Source: UBA5189 sp040389445
GTDB taxonomy: Bacteria > Chloroflexota > Limnocylindria > Limnocylindrales > CSP1-4
DNA length: 64,000 bases
Direction of reading: 5' to 3'
Assembly (NCBI GenBank): GCA_040389445.1
Contig: JAZJZX010000002.1
Coordinates: forward strand, 434,001-498,000
Every line of letters begins with the position of its first letter. Positions within the stretch are counted from its first letter, which is position 1. Positions 9,003 to 17,652 of the stretch are shown piece after piece. The position numbers and the translations under genes are program-made. The notes below the pieces were generated by a model, which had not been told where the DNA came from, did not search any database, and was given only the letters and a program-made list of their open reading frames with translations.

Positions 9003-10304
9003 TCAGTCCGATGCGCCGTGGCGGTGCTGCCTCACCGACCGGATGAGTTCGCGTGCGAGATCATCGAGCGCGACGAGGCGCTGCGTGCCCGCCTTGAGAT
9101 CGCGCAGCTGGACCTGGCCGTCGGCTCCTTCGTCGCCGAGGATCACCGCGAAATGCGCGCCATCTCGAGCGGCTCCTTCCATCTGGCGCCCGAGCTTTCG
9201 AACCCCAAGATCGGCCCGGGCCGCCAGGCCCGCGGACCGCAACTCGGTGGCAACCCGCAGGCGGCCCAGCGTATCGGCCGGGTCGGCCGATACCACGACG
9301 GCGTCCGGGGCCGCGTGCTCGGCGCTCGCGACCATGGAACCCTGTTCGTCGAGCACGAGGGCAACCCGGTCGAGTCCAAGCCCGAAGCCGATCCCGGGTG
9401 TTGAGCGGCCGCCGAGGAGTTCGATCAGTCCGTCGTACCGACCACCCCCGCCGAGGGCCTGCTGCTGGCCGGACCGGCCGGCGACGTAGAACTCGAAGGC
9501 GGTCCGGGTGTAGTAGTCGAGTCCCCGCACCAGCCGCGCATCCACCCGATACGCCACTCCGAGCGCATCGAGGTGCGCGCGCAGAGCCGAGAAGTGCGCG
9601 GCGCAGGACTCGCACAGGTGCTCGGTGAGGCGCGGAGCCGCGGCATTGATCGGCACCATCGCCGGATCCTTCGAATCGAGGAGGCGCAGTGCGTTGCGGC
9701 CGAGCCGATCCCGTTCGGTTGGCGGCAATGCGTCGCCGACGCCGACGTAGTAGCGCTCGAGCACCTCGAGATAACTCGGGCGACAAGCCGGGTCGCCGAT
9801 GGAGTTGACGAGGACTTCGACACCCTTGACCCCGACCTCGGCATAGAACCGCGTGCCCAGTTCGATGATCTCGGCGTCGATCGCCGGTCCTGGATCCCCG
9901 ATCGCCTCGACGTCGAACTGCCAGAACTGACGGTACCGGCCCGCCTGCGGGCGGTCGTACCGGAACATCGGACCGATGGTGGAGAGGCGAACCGGTTGCG
10001 GCCAGGTCTGCATCCCGTGCTGGACGTACGCCCGGGCGATCCCCGCTGTGGGCTCGGGGCGCAGCGCCCACGCTTCGGCTTCCTCGGTCCGGGGCGCGAT
10101 GCGGAAGAGTTCCTTCTCCACGACGTCGGTGACCTCGCCGATCCCCCGCTCGAACACGGCGGCCTGCTCGAACAGCGGGGTCTCGATGGGTCGATAGCCG
10201 TACTGATCCGTCAGGGCGCGACCGACGCGGGCGAAGTGGAGGAAACGGGCGGCCTCGTCCGGCAGGAGGTCACGGGTGCCACGGGGCGCGCGGAAGGTGG
10301 GCAT
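9003..10304 (-). CDS. hisS: Histidyl-tRNA synthetase
   Basis: 433 aa class II synthetase. The N-terminus (FRAPRGTRDLLPDE) is diagnostic. Motif 2 includes MFRYDRPQAGRYRQF, and the histidine-specific signature RGLDYYTRTAFEFY lies near residue 260. The C-terminal ~100 residues (VVVSADPADTLGRL to ARELI) are the HGTP anticodon-binding domain. It charges tRNA-His in the cytosol. It lies between relA and aspS on the same strand, an order (relA, hisS, aspS) that recurs in Gram-positive-type genomes. It has its own -10 in the 31-nt gap after relA. Confidence 0.97.
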   Translation of the reverse strand: MPTFRAPRGTRDLLPDEAARFLHFARVGRALTDQYGYRPIETPLFEQAAVFERGIGEVTDVVEKELFRIAPRTEEAEAWALRPEPTAGIARAYVQHGMQTWPQPVRLSTIGPMFRYDRPQAGRYRQFWQFDVEAIGDPGPAIDAEIIELGTRFYAEVGVKGVEVLVNSIGDPACRPSYLEVLERYYVGVGDALPPTERDRLGRNALRLLDSKDPAMVPINAAAPRLTEHLCESCAAHFSALRAHLDALGVAYRVDARLVRGLDYYTRTAFEFYVAGRSGQQQALGGGGRYDGLIELLGGRSTPGIGFGLGLDRVALVLDEQGSMVASAEHAAPDAVVVSADPADTLGRLRVATELRSAGLAARADLGVRKLGRQMEGAARDGAHFAVILGDEGADGQVQLRDLKAGTQRLVALDDLARELIRSVRQHRHGASD

Positions 10305-10311
10305 CTCGCAC

Positions 10312-10317
10312 AGTCTA
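10312..10317 (-). promoter_or_regulatory. -10 element of hisS, leaderless type
   Basis: TAGACT, 7 nt, then the hisS ATG; no Shine-Dalgarno sequence. It lies wholly within the 31-nt relA-hisS gap. Confidence 0.6.
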
Positions 10318-10335
10318 CCGGCGCATCGCGGGAAA

Positions 10336-12591
10336 CTAGCCCACGTCCCGGGACACGCTGATCACGTCCTTCAGCTGCTCGATCCGGCTCATCACCCGGG
10401 CAAGCTGGCTGACCGAAGCCACCTGAAGCGTCGCCCGCACGATCGCGACATGGTCCGGCCCGACGGCAACCGATGCCGCCAGGATGTTGACCTTGTTCTC
10501 GGCCACGACCTGGCTGATGTCGCTCAGCAGGCCGGTTCGGTCGTAGGCCTCGACGCGGACGGCGATCGGGTACGTCTGGGCCGGCACGGCCTCCCATTCA
10601 ACCTCGATGAGCCGGGTGACTTCACGCTCGTTGATGACGGTCGGGCACGATCGCAGATGGACGGTCACGCCCTTGCCGCGGGTGATGAATCCCTGGATCG
10701 GATCGCCCGGGATCGGGTGGCAGCACTTTGCGAAGCGGACGAGGAGGTCCCCGACTCCCTTGACCCGCACCCCGCCCGCCTTGGCCGGCGCAATCGGCGG
10801 TGCGACCGAGGGAAGCTGGAGCTGCGCGTCGTCCACGACACCGAGTCGAGTGACCACGGACTGGGCACTGACAGCGCCGTAGCCGATGGCGGCGAGGAAG
10901 TCGTCCACCTGATCGTGATTGAACTGCTTCGCGACTTCAGCAAGCCGGTCCTGGCCGATGGCAGCGATCGAGGTCCGCGCCAGCCGGCGCAATTCGCGCT
11001 CCAACGCCTCGCGCCCATGGATGATGTTCTCGTCCCGTTCCTGGCGCTTGAACCATTGCCGGATCTTTTCCCGGGCGTGGCTGGTCCGGACAAGGTTCAG
11101 CCAGTCGCGAGATGGACCGTGCTCGGCCTTCGTCGTCACGATCTCGACGATGTCGCCGTTCTTGAGCCGGTAGTCCAGGGGGACGAGGCGATTGTTCACC
11201 TTGGACCCGATCGTCCGGTGGCCGACGTCGGTGTGGATCCGATAGGCGAAATCGAGCGGCGTGGCGCCCGCCGGGAGGTCCTTGATCTCGCCCTTGGGCG
11301 TGAACACGAAGACCTGGTCCTGGAAGATGTCGAGCTTGATCCCCTCGACGAATTCCGTGGCGTCGCTGACATCCCGCTGCCAGTCCATGAGCTGGCGCAG
11401 CCAGGCAAGCTTGGCGTCGTAGTCGCGGTCCGACTTCGAGCCCTCCTTGTAGCGCCAGTGCGCCGCAATCCCGACTTCGGAGACCTGGTGCATCGCCTGC
11501 GTCCGGATCTGGATCTCGAGCGGCTTGCCGTCGAGGGCGATGACCGCGGTGTGCAGGGACTGGTAGAGGTTGTTCTTGGGCACGGCGATGTAGTCGTCGA
11601 ACTGCCCCGGGATCGGCCGCCACAGGGCATGGACGATCCCGAGCGCCGCGTAGCAATCCCGCAGATCCTCAACCAGGATTCGGATCGCATAGACGTCGTA
11701 GATCTCGCCGAACTCGGCACTCTTGCGCTGCATCTTTTTCCAGATGCTGTAGATGTGCTTGGGGCGGCCCTGCAGGTCGGCCATGATCCCGGCGTCGCGA
11801 AGCCGCGGCTCCAGCTCGGCGATCGCCCGCTCGATGTAGCCCTCGCGACCCTTGCGGCGGGTGTCGAGCAGCTTGGCGAGTTCCCGAAACCGCTCGGGCT
11901 CGAGCACCTTGAAGGCGAGGTCCTCGAGCTCCCACTTCACCTGCCAGATGCCGAGACGCTCGGCCAGCGGGGCGTAGATCTCGAGGGTCTGGCGCGCGAT
12001 CCGGGTCTGCTTCTCCAGGGGCAGCGCGGCAAGCGTCCGCATGTTGTGCAACCGGTCCGCGAGCTTGATCAGGACGACCCGGATGTCGTCCGCCATGGCG
12101 AGGAACATCTTCCGGATGTTCTCTGCCTGCTGCTGCTCGTGACTGAGGGTGCTGAATTTCCCGAGCTTCGTCACGCCGTCCACGAGGTGCGCGACCTCCT
12201 GGCCGAACCGCTCCTCGATGTCGGCGAGCTCGTACTCCGTGTCCTCGGGAACGTCATGAAGCACCGCAGCTTCGATGGCGGCCGGATCCACGCCGAGCTC
12301 GGCAAGGAGTTCCGCCGCCGCGATCGGGTGTGTCACGTACGGTTCACCCGACGCGCGAGTCTGGTTGCCGTGCGCCTCGACGGCAAAGGCGACCGCTCGC
12401 TCGATGCCGGACAGGTCGGCCTGCGGGTTGTGCGCACGAGTCGCTGCGATCAGTCGCGCCGTCTGTGTCTCGATGGAGGACGAAGCCGCAGCCGGGTTGG
12501 CTCGCGTCAGGACGCGGGCGCCGGTACGGCGCGGTCGTGCCGGCCCTCGGTCCTCCGAGGGGGTATCCGTGGGTGTTCGAGGGGCCACCAT
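10336..12591 (-). CDS. relA: Bifunctional (p)ppGpp synthetase/hydrolase (RelA/SpoT family)
   Basis: 751 aa long RSH protein that makes and degrades the alarmone (p)ppGpp. The HD hydrolase domain is intact (H112-D113 in LHDVPEDT, plus the downstream KLADRLHNMRTL). The synthetase carries the SIWKKM and YQSLHT segments and the LEIQIRT motif, so both activities are expected. A TGS domain (FVFTPKGEIKDLP...), a CC motif (FAKCCHPIPGD, near 640) and a C-terminal ACT domain follow, the parts that sense uncharged tRNA on the ribosome. An alanine/arginine-rich extension of about 40 residues precedes the HD domain. The start is leaderless type. The gene is followed by hisS. Confidence 0.96.
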   Translation of the reverse strand: MVAPRTPTDTPSEDRGPARPRRTGARVLTRANPAAASSSIETQTARLIAATRAHNPQADLSGIERAVAFAVEAHGNQTRASGEPYVTHPIAAAELLAELGVDPAAIEAAVLHDVPEDTEYELADIEERFGQEVAHLVDGVTKLGKFSTLSHEQQQAENIRKMFLAMADDIRVVLIKLADRLHNMRTLAALPLEKQTRIARQTLEIYAPLAERLGIWQVKWELEDLAFKVLEPERFRELAKLLDTRRKGREGYIERAIAELEPRLRDAGIMADLQGRPKHIYSIWKKMQRKSAEFGEIYDVYAIRILVEDLRDCYAALGIVHALWRPIPGQFDDYIAVPKNNLYQSLHTAVIALDGKPLEIQIRTQAMHQVSEVGIAAHWRYKEGSKSDRDYDAKLAWLRQLMDWQRDVSDATEFVEGIKLDIFQDQVFVFTPKGEIKDLPAGATPLDFAYRIHTDVGHRTIGSKVNNRLVPLDYRLKNGDIVEIVTTKAEHGPSRDWLNLVRTSHAREKIRQWFKRQERDENIIHGREALERELRRLARTSIAAIGQDRLAEVAKQFNHDQVDDFLAAIGYGAVSAQSVVTRLGVVDDAQLQLPSVAPPIAPAKAGGVRVKGVGDLLVRFAKCCHPIPGDPIQGFITRGKGVTVHLRSCPTVINEREVTRLIEVEWEAVPAQTYPIAVRVEAYDRTGLLSDISQVVAENKVNILAASVAVGPDHVAIVRATLQVASVSQLARVMSRIEQLKDVISVSRDVG

Positions 12592-12600
12592 CGTCCGCGA

Positions 12601-12606
12601 AGTCTA
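12601..12606 (-). promoter_or_regulatory. -10 element of relA, leaderless type
   Basis: TAGACT lies 9 nt before the relA ATG and fits inside the 23-nt murE-relA gap. No Shine-Dalgarno is present. Confidence 0.55.
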
Positions 12607-12614
12607 CCGCGGGG

Positions 12615-14237
12615 TCAGGAACCCCAACCCAGTTCGGCGAGGGCGGCCTCGGCCTCGGCCTGCTCGCTCCACGGTTGCTCGTGGTCGGCGTACTGGATCG
12701 TGGCCTCGTGTCCCTTGCCGGCAAGGAGGACCGCCTCCGGGCGAGCGGCCGCCGCGACGGCGCCCGCGGCAATCGCAGCCATGATGGCGTTGCGGTCCTC
12801 GGCCCGTGGATCCTCGTCCGTCACGACGACGAGCCGGCAGCGCTGGGCGGCAATCCGACCCATCATCGGGCGCTTCTCACGGTCACGCTCCCCTGCCGAC
12901 CCGAACACGGCGATCAGTCCGCCACCACGGGCTTCGGCCACCGGTCCGAGTTCGTCGAGGAGCATGGCCAGCGATGCCGGGCTGTGCGCGTAGTCCACGA
13001 TCACGTCGAACGGCTGACCCCGCTCGATGCGCTGCATGCGACCCGGCACGGGGTCGAGAGCTTCCATTCCGGCTTCAAACGCGTCCGCGTCCAGATCCAG
13101 CGCCCATCCCAGCGCCGCGGCAGCGAGTGCATTCCAGGCGTTGAAACGACCGCCCATCCGCAACCGGAAGCGACGAGGCGATCCCGCCCGGGCATACCCG
13201 ACTTGCAGCCCTCCGCCGTCCTCCGCGACCGTCTCCAGACGGATGTCCGCCGCGGCAGAGGCACCGAACGTCACCAGACGGGCCCCGGCCGCGATGGTGG
13301 CATCGACAAATGTGGCGGCAGAGGGATCATCGAGGTTCACGATCCCGGTGCGCGGCCAGTCCGGACGATCCCTGCGATGATCGATCCCGGCTTGGGCCAG
13401 GCTTTCGAACAGGCGCCGCTTGGCCGCCCGATAGGCCTCGGGCGTGCCGTGGAGCTCCAGGTGCTCGTGGCTCAGGTTGGTGAAGATCGCGATGTCGTAG
13501 GCAACGGCCCGCACGCGATCCATGGCCAGGCCGTGGGAGGTCGTCTCGATGACGGCGGCCCGGTCCCCGGCCCGGACCATCGCCCGGAGCGCACGCTGGA
13601 GGGCGGGTGATTCCGGCGTGGTGCTGTGCTCGGGATTCGCCTCCCGGAGACCGCCGATCTGGGTGGCGACGGTTCCGAGCAATCCGGTCGAAATTCCAGC
13701 CGCGGCCAACCCCGCAGCGGCCAGCAGGCTCGTGGACGTCTTGCCGTCCGTGCCGGTAACGCCCACGACGCCGAGCTCCCGGGACGGATCCCCGTACCAC
13801 CACGCGGACGCCTCGGCAAGCATCGGCCGTGTGCGCTGGACGACGATCTGGGGAATCGATCGCCCCGGCAGGAGGTGCTCCACGAGGAGCGCGGCAGCCC
13901 CGGCTCGCTCCGCATCGGCCGCAAACCGGTGACCATCGACGCGAGCACCGGAAATGGCCACGAACAGGCTGCCTGGGACGACGCCGCGCGAATCGGCCGT
14001 GACACCGCGCACGACGGTGTCATGGGCGGCTCCCAGGGGTGGAACGCGGCGTGCCTCGCCCGATCCGCCCGGGCTGGGCGCCCCCCGCTCCGGTTGGACG
14101 ACGGCAACGGCTTCGCCGAGCGCCCGCAATCGATCGACGAGCCCGGATACGGCTCGCGGTTCGGTCGGCTCGGCGGCCTGCAGCAGGGCGTCGACCGTGC
14201 GGGCTGGGCGCCCGCCCGGCATCTCGCGGCCGCTCAT
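12615..14237 (-). CDS. murE: MurE-type UDP-MurNAc-tripeptide ligase with an atypical specificity motif
   Basis: 540 aa Mur ligase that adds the third amino acid to UDP-MurNAc-L-Ala-D-Glu. The UDP-binding N-domain starts at VRGVTADSR (near 77), the P-loop is GVTGTDGKTST (around 159-169), HLELHGTPEAY lies in the central domain, and GKGHE is near residue 507. The specificity segment that reads DNPR in meso-DAP enzymes reads DEDPR at 474-478 here, so the residue added may not be DAP; L-Orn or L-Lys are candidates. About 70 residues precede the usual N-terminus. It is the last gene of the topA-murE run and overlaps the fem gene upstream as ATGA. Confidence 0.9.
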   Translation of the reverse strand: MSGREMPGGRPARTVDALLQAAEPTEPRAVSGLVDRLRALGEAVAVVQPERGAPSPGGSGEARRVPPLGAAHDTVVRGVTADSRGVVPGSLFVAISGARVDGHRFAADAERAGAAALLVEHLLPGRSIPQIVVQRTRPMLAEASAWWYGDPSRELGVVGVTGTDGKTSTSLLAAAGLAAAGISTGLLGTVATQIGGLREANPEHSTTPESPALQRALRAMVRAGDRAAVIETTSHGLAMDRVRAVAYDIAIFTNLSHEHLELHGTPEAYRAAKRRLFESLAQAGIDHRRDRPDWPRTGIVNLDDPSAATFVDATIAAGARLVTFGASAAADIRLETVAEDGGGLQVGYARAGSPRRFRLRMGGRFNAWNALAAAALGWALDLDADAFEAGMEALDPVPGRMQRIERGQPFDVIVDYAHSPASLAMLLDELGPVAEARGGGLIAVFGSAGERDREKRPMMGRIAAQRCRLVVVTDEDPRAEDRNAIMAAIAAGAVAAAARPEAVLLAGKGHEATIQYADHEQPWSEQAEAEAALAELGWGS

Positions 14238-15298
14238 CTCCGGTCCCGGATGCGTTCGCGAATGTCGCGGAGCCGATACCAGGGTGCCGACACCACGAGG
14301 TCGAAGGTCCCGGGGTGTCGGAGCTCACGACCCCCGAATCGCCGCTTGAACGCGGAGAACCCCTGCCACGAAGGATCGGCGTCGGTGTCCTGCGCATCGT
14401 GGACTCCCCACAAGTCAAACCAGCGCACGCCGTCGGCGGCCAGGGCGGAGATCATCGCGGCCATCACGCCGTAGCCCGGGTTCGCGTGCCGGTTCGCATC
14501 GTCCCGGAGAGAGCCGCCGTAGAGGTAGACCGCCCGATCGCCGGTCCGCGCCACGACCATGACGCCGAGCAGCCGGTCGCCGAGGCGCCCGATCCCGACG
14601 TACAGGCCGCCGGATTCCTCCAGCTCGGCGGCGAGGCGTTCGAGGAAGCCGACATCATGGGTCCGAAAGCCCCGACGCGTACCGGTTTCGACGAGCAACG
14701 CACCGGCCGCTGCAATGACTGCCCGGTCGGCGCGCCGCGCAATCTGAACCATGACGCCCTCCCGGGCGCTGCGCCGCGCGAGGTTGCGCGCCTCCGGCGT
14801 CCAGCGATCGCGGATGGCCTCATCGTCGCCGGCCAGATCGACGATCAATGTCGTCCGGGCCTGGAGGTCATGTCGGGCGCGGCGGAGCCCGACGGCCACG
14901 AGGGCGGATTCGACCGCAGCGCTGTCGTCCGACCCCACGCGGTCGGCCGCGGGGTCCACCTTGACCACGATCCCGCGGTGCGCCCGGGCGGCCGCGCCCA
15001 AGCCGTCGAGGAGCAGCGCCAGGACCGCCGGGCCGTCGCCGGCGCCCCGATCCCAGATCGGGCCGTGCGGCGCGTAGACAACGCTCCGGCGATAGGTGGT
15101 GGGTCGAATGAGGGCCTGCACCAGGCCGCGAACCACGCCGCCGGCGTCGACGGCCATCAGACGAATCGCCGGCTGCCCGGCCCCGGCCATCGCCTCGCCC
15201 CAGGCCCAGGCCTGCAGGACGTCCGCCTCGGGACGGCTGTCCACGAAGGTATCCCAGGTGCGGCGATCGTCTGATCCTGCCGGAACCAGCTTCGTCAT
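14234..15298 (-). CDS. FemAB-family peptidyltransferase, copy 1 (next to murE)
   Basis: 354 aa from the ATG at 15298, chosen because it overlaps the preceding stop as ATGA; an upstream start would add 18 Arg/Ser-rich residues. It has the FemAB/FemX twin GNAT layout: residues WDTFVDSRPEADVLQAWAWG at the start of the first fold, a linker with RDRWTPEARNLARRSAREGV, and DRAVYLYGGSLRD before a C-terminal WFDLWGVHD. Family members use aminoacyl-tRNA to add cross-bridge amino acids to lipid II at the cytoplasmic membrane face. The exact amino acid cannot be told. It is one of three consecutive paralogues. Confidence 0.85.
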   Translation of the reverse strand: MTKLVPAGSDDRRTWDTFVDSRPEADVLQAWAWGEAMAGAGQPAIRLMAVDAGGVVRGLVQALIRPTTYRRSVVYAPHGPIWDRGAGDGPAVLALLLDGLGAAARAHRGIVVKVDPAADRVGSDDSAAVESALVAVGLRRARHDLQARTTLIVDLAGDDEAIRDRWTPEARNLARRSAREGVMVQIARRADRAVIAAAGALLVETGTRRGFRTHDVGFLERLAAELEESGGLYVGIGRLGDRLLGVMVVARTGDRAVYLYGGSLRDDANRHANPGYGVMAAMISALAADGVRWFDLWGVHDAQDTDADPSWQGFSAFKRRFGGRELRHPGTFDLVVSAPWYRLRDIRERIRDRR

Positions 15299-16392
15299 CG
15301 CCGCACGACTCGACGGACGCCGCTGAGGGCCCGCCCCGCCCTGTAGCGCCACCGGCTCAGGACCCGCTCATGGGCGCCGACCTGCGCGACCCACTCAGCC
15401 CCGAACGACCGCTTGTGCTCATACAGGCCGTACATCGGCTCGCCCGGTTCCGGCTCGTCGCGCGCTCCGGCGACGTCCACCCCACCCAGGTCCATCTCGG
15501 CGCAACCCTCCCGGATGGCGAGCTGGATCGCGCGCCAGCGAAGGAGGTGAAAGGTCCCTGGGTGATCACGCCGAGTCGCAGCGTGATCGGCCGAGTAGGC
15601 CGTCGAGAGTCGACCGCCATGACGGTGCACGAGCAGGCCGGCCAGCGGTTCTCCGGATCGATCGCGCGCCTCGAGGTGGACGACGAGGCCGGAATCGTGG
15701 GCCGCACGCCACCAATCCAGGAACGAAGCTCGCGGGCCGAGCGCAAACCGGCGTCGCTCGCCCGTCTCGAGGAGAAGATCGAAGAAGCGCCCGAGTGCCA
15801 CCCCCAGGGCCTCATCCGGGGCCACGAACCCGGAACCCGGTCCCTGGCCCCGGACTCGGAGATCGTGACGGACGACGATGGTGCCGTCACGTTCCGCGCG
15901 AGCGATACGCTGTCGCGTGGCCTTCGCCATGCCGGCCAGGACTCCGGGTTCGTCCACGCCGTGTCCGAGGCCGATGCGCAATCGATGCCTCGACGGCTGG
16001 ATTTCATCGATGGCCCGGAAGCCGAGGTCGGCGAGCGCGGCCTCATACCCGATGCCGGCCGGTACCTCGGTATCGGATGCCACGACGTCGGCGCCCCGAC
16101 CGGCAAGCCACGTCGTGATCCCGCCGAGGCGCGCGGCCATCGCGCCAACATCGCCGGTCGGGATCGGGCCCCGGGGCAGGTACCACGAGCCCGTACCGAG
16201 GATCGGCCAGCGTCGCTCCAGGGCAAGAGTCGCCGAGCCGTCGTCGCCGATGAGGAACGCGGGATTCCAGCCGGTTCGTCGGCGATGCTCGGCCCAGGCC
16301 CGCGACTGGAAGACATGGCCGCCGCCAACGTGGACCGTCAGGTCATCCCAAACCTCGAGCTCGCGGGCGTCTGCCGGTCGAAAGGAGGTCAC
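15295..16392 (-). CDS. FemAB-family peptidyltransferase, copy 2
   Basis: 365 aa with the same twin-GNAT plan: HVFQSRAWAEHRRRTGW at the N-terminus, KATRQRIARAERDG in the linker between folds, and EMDLGGVDV followed by GLYEHKRSFGAEWV at the C-terminus, the family pattern for the second acyl-CoA-like fold. It differs clearly from the flanking copies, so the three are old paralogues rather than a recent tandem duplication. Both ends are overlap-coupled (4 nt) with the neighbouring fem genes. Likely role: a distinct step of interpeptide bridge synthesis or stem-peptide modification. Confidence 0.85.
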   Translation of the reverse strand: MTSFRPADARELEVWDDLTVHVGGGHVFQSRAWAEHRRRTGWNPAFLIGDDGSATLALERRWPILGTGSWYLPRGPIPTGDVGAMAARLGGITTWLAGRGADVVASDTEVPAGIGYEAALADLGFRAIDEIQPSRHRLRIGLGHGVDEPGVLAGMAKATRQRIARAERDGTIVVRHDLRVRGQGPGSGFVAPDEALGVALGRFFDLLLETGERRRFALGPRASFLDWWRAAHDSGLVVHLEARDRSGEPLAGLLVHRHGGRLSTAYSADHAATRRDHPGTFHLLRWRAIQLAIREGCAEMDLGGVDVAGARDEPEPGEPMYGLYEHKRSFGAEWVAQVGAHERVLSRWRYRAGRALSGVRRVVRR

Positions 16393-17546
16393 GATCGCTG
16401 GTCCTCGCCACCGCCGGTCGGTTGACCGGGATCGGGATCGTCAGCGGGCCTCGTCCCGTCGGGGGACACGCGGTGGCGTGGATCGAGGCCGTGCTGGACC
16501 CGCGACACCGAGATCCGGGCACGACGGGCACCTTCCAGGATGCTCCTTCCGACCGGATCGAGCACCAGGTCCCAAGCTCCGGCATAGCGGACCTCGCGTC
16601 CGCCGAACCCGGCCTTGAAGTGCGCGATCCCCGGCGACGACAGGCCCCACATGTCGTAGGTCTCCGCGCCGGCGTCGCGAGATCGGTTCATGGCGTCCCA
16701 TTTCAGCAGGTAATTGGCGCGGTGCTCGCTGCCGGCCACCGTGATGCCGCCGAACGGCTCCGTGACGGTGGCGCCTGACCTGAGCAGGAGGAGGGTTGCG
16801 ACCGGGGTTCCGTCGGGAAGCTCCGCAAACAGGAGTCGAGCGAGACCTTCGCGATCGAACGCGGTCCACACGTCCCGATACGACCCCTCGGACCGGATGA
16901 TGAAACCGGCTCGACGAGCCGTCTCGCGGTAGATGGCGTAGAAGTCGGCCAGCCGGTCGCCGTCTCCATCCACGACCCGGACCCCATCGGCGCGAGCGCG
17001 GTTCACGTACTGACGCCACTTCTTGCGAAGGCCGCTCCACAGCGCAGCCTCGCCGACCCGGAGGTCCACGATCCGCGACGCCGTGGGCTGCACCGCCGGC
17101 GCACGACGCCAGCCGGCAGCGAGGAGCCGGGAGGCGAGCCAGGTCGCTCGCTCCCCGGCCTCGTGTTCATCGATGTCCGGGTCGAGCGCGGGCTCGATGC
17201 GCAGATAGGCAACTCGGTCCGGCAGCGCGGCCATCTTCAGACGCGCCGCCCGGGTGAACGCGGCGATGGTGTTGTCGCTCCACGTCTGTGCCAGGGGTCC
17301 ACGGGGCGCGTACGCAATCGACCAGGGCGTGAACCGGACCCGTCGGATCAGGACCTGGGCGCCCACACGGTTGGGTCCGCTCGCCTCGACCGGCGCGCCG
17401 GGGGAGTCGCCGCCGAACCAGCGAACGGCGCGCCAGCCGTTGGGTGCCTTGGCGGCCGCCCAGGCACTCCGCTGGAGATACGAGGTGGGATGCGCGGCGT
17501 CGACAAACGCGTCCCAGTCCGGCTCGGAGAGCCCCGCATGGGTCAT
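16389..17546 (-). CDS. FemAB-family peptidyltransferase, copy 3 (first in the fem trio)
   Basis: 385 aa from the ATG at 17546, which has a GGAGG at 17554-17558 (7 nt spacing); the frame stays open 64 codons farther upstream but reads as low-complexity sequence. Features: SYLQRSAWAAAKAPNGWRAVRW, GLRKKWRQYVNRARADGVRV in the linker, HRANYLLKWDAMNRSRDAGAETYDMWG and FKAGFGGREVRYAG, closest of the three to classical FemX/Lipid II:glycine transferases. A Pro/Asp-rich tail of about 35 residues follows the fold. The 106-nt gap to murJ and the real Shine-Dalgarno suggest independent translation initiation here. Confidence 0.87.
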   Translation of the reverse strand: MTHAGLSEPDWDAFVDAAHPTSYLQRSAWAAAKAPNGWRAVRWFGGDSPGAPVEASGPNRVGAQVLIRRVRFTPWSIAYAPRGPLAQTWSDNTIAAFTRAARLKMAALPDRVAYLRIEPALDPDIDEHEAGERATWLASRLLAAGWRRAPAVQPTASRIVDLRVGEAALWSGLRKKWRQYVNRARADGVRVVDGDGDRLADFYAIYRETARRAGFIIRSEGSYRDVWTAFDREGLARLLFAELPDGTPVATLLLLRSGATVTEPFGGITVAGSEHRANYLLKWDAMNRSRDAGAETYDMWGLSSPGIAHFKAGFGGREVRYAGAWDLVLDPVGRSILEGARRARISVSRVQHGLDPRHRVSPDGTRPADDPDPGQPTGGGEDQRS

Positions 17547-17553
17547 CAACCCG

Positions 17554-17558
17554 CCTCC
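17554..17558 (-). promoter_or_regulatory. Shine-Dalgarno that sets the femX copy-3 start
   Basis: GGAGG 7 nt before the ATG at 17546. It rules out the 64-codon upstream extension of the frame. Confidence 0.6.
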
Positions 17559-17652
17559 GTCCTGATCGCCGCCCGGGCCGCGACCGGAGGCCGACGGTCC
17601 AGGCAGCGGCCGGAGCCCGCTGGGCCAGGCCGATCCACCGTCGACAACCTCG

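Noticed and set aside
10276..12993. A 905-codon open frame on the plus strand opposite relA
   Set aside because: High-G+C shadow of relA; His/Asp/Val-rich with no domain, while the minus-strand frame is a complete RSH protein.
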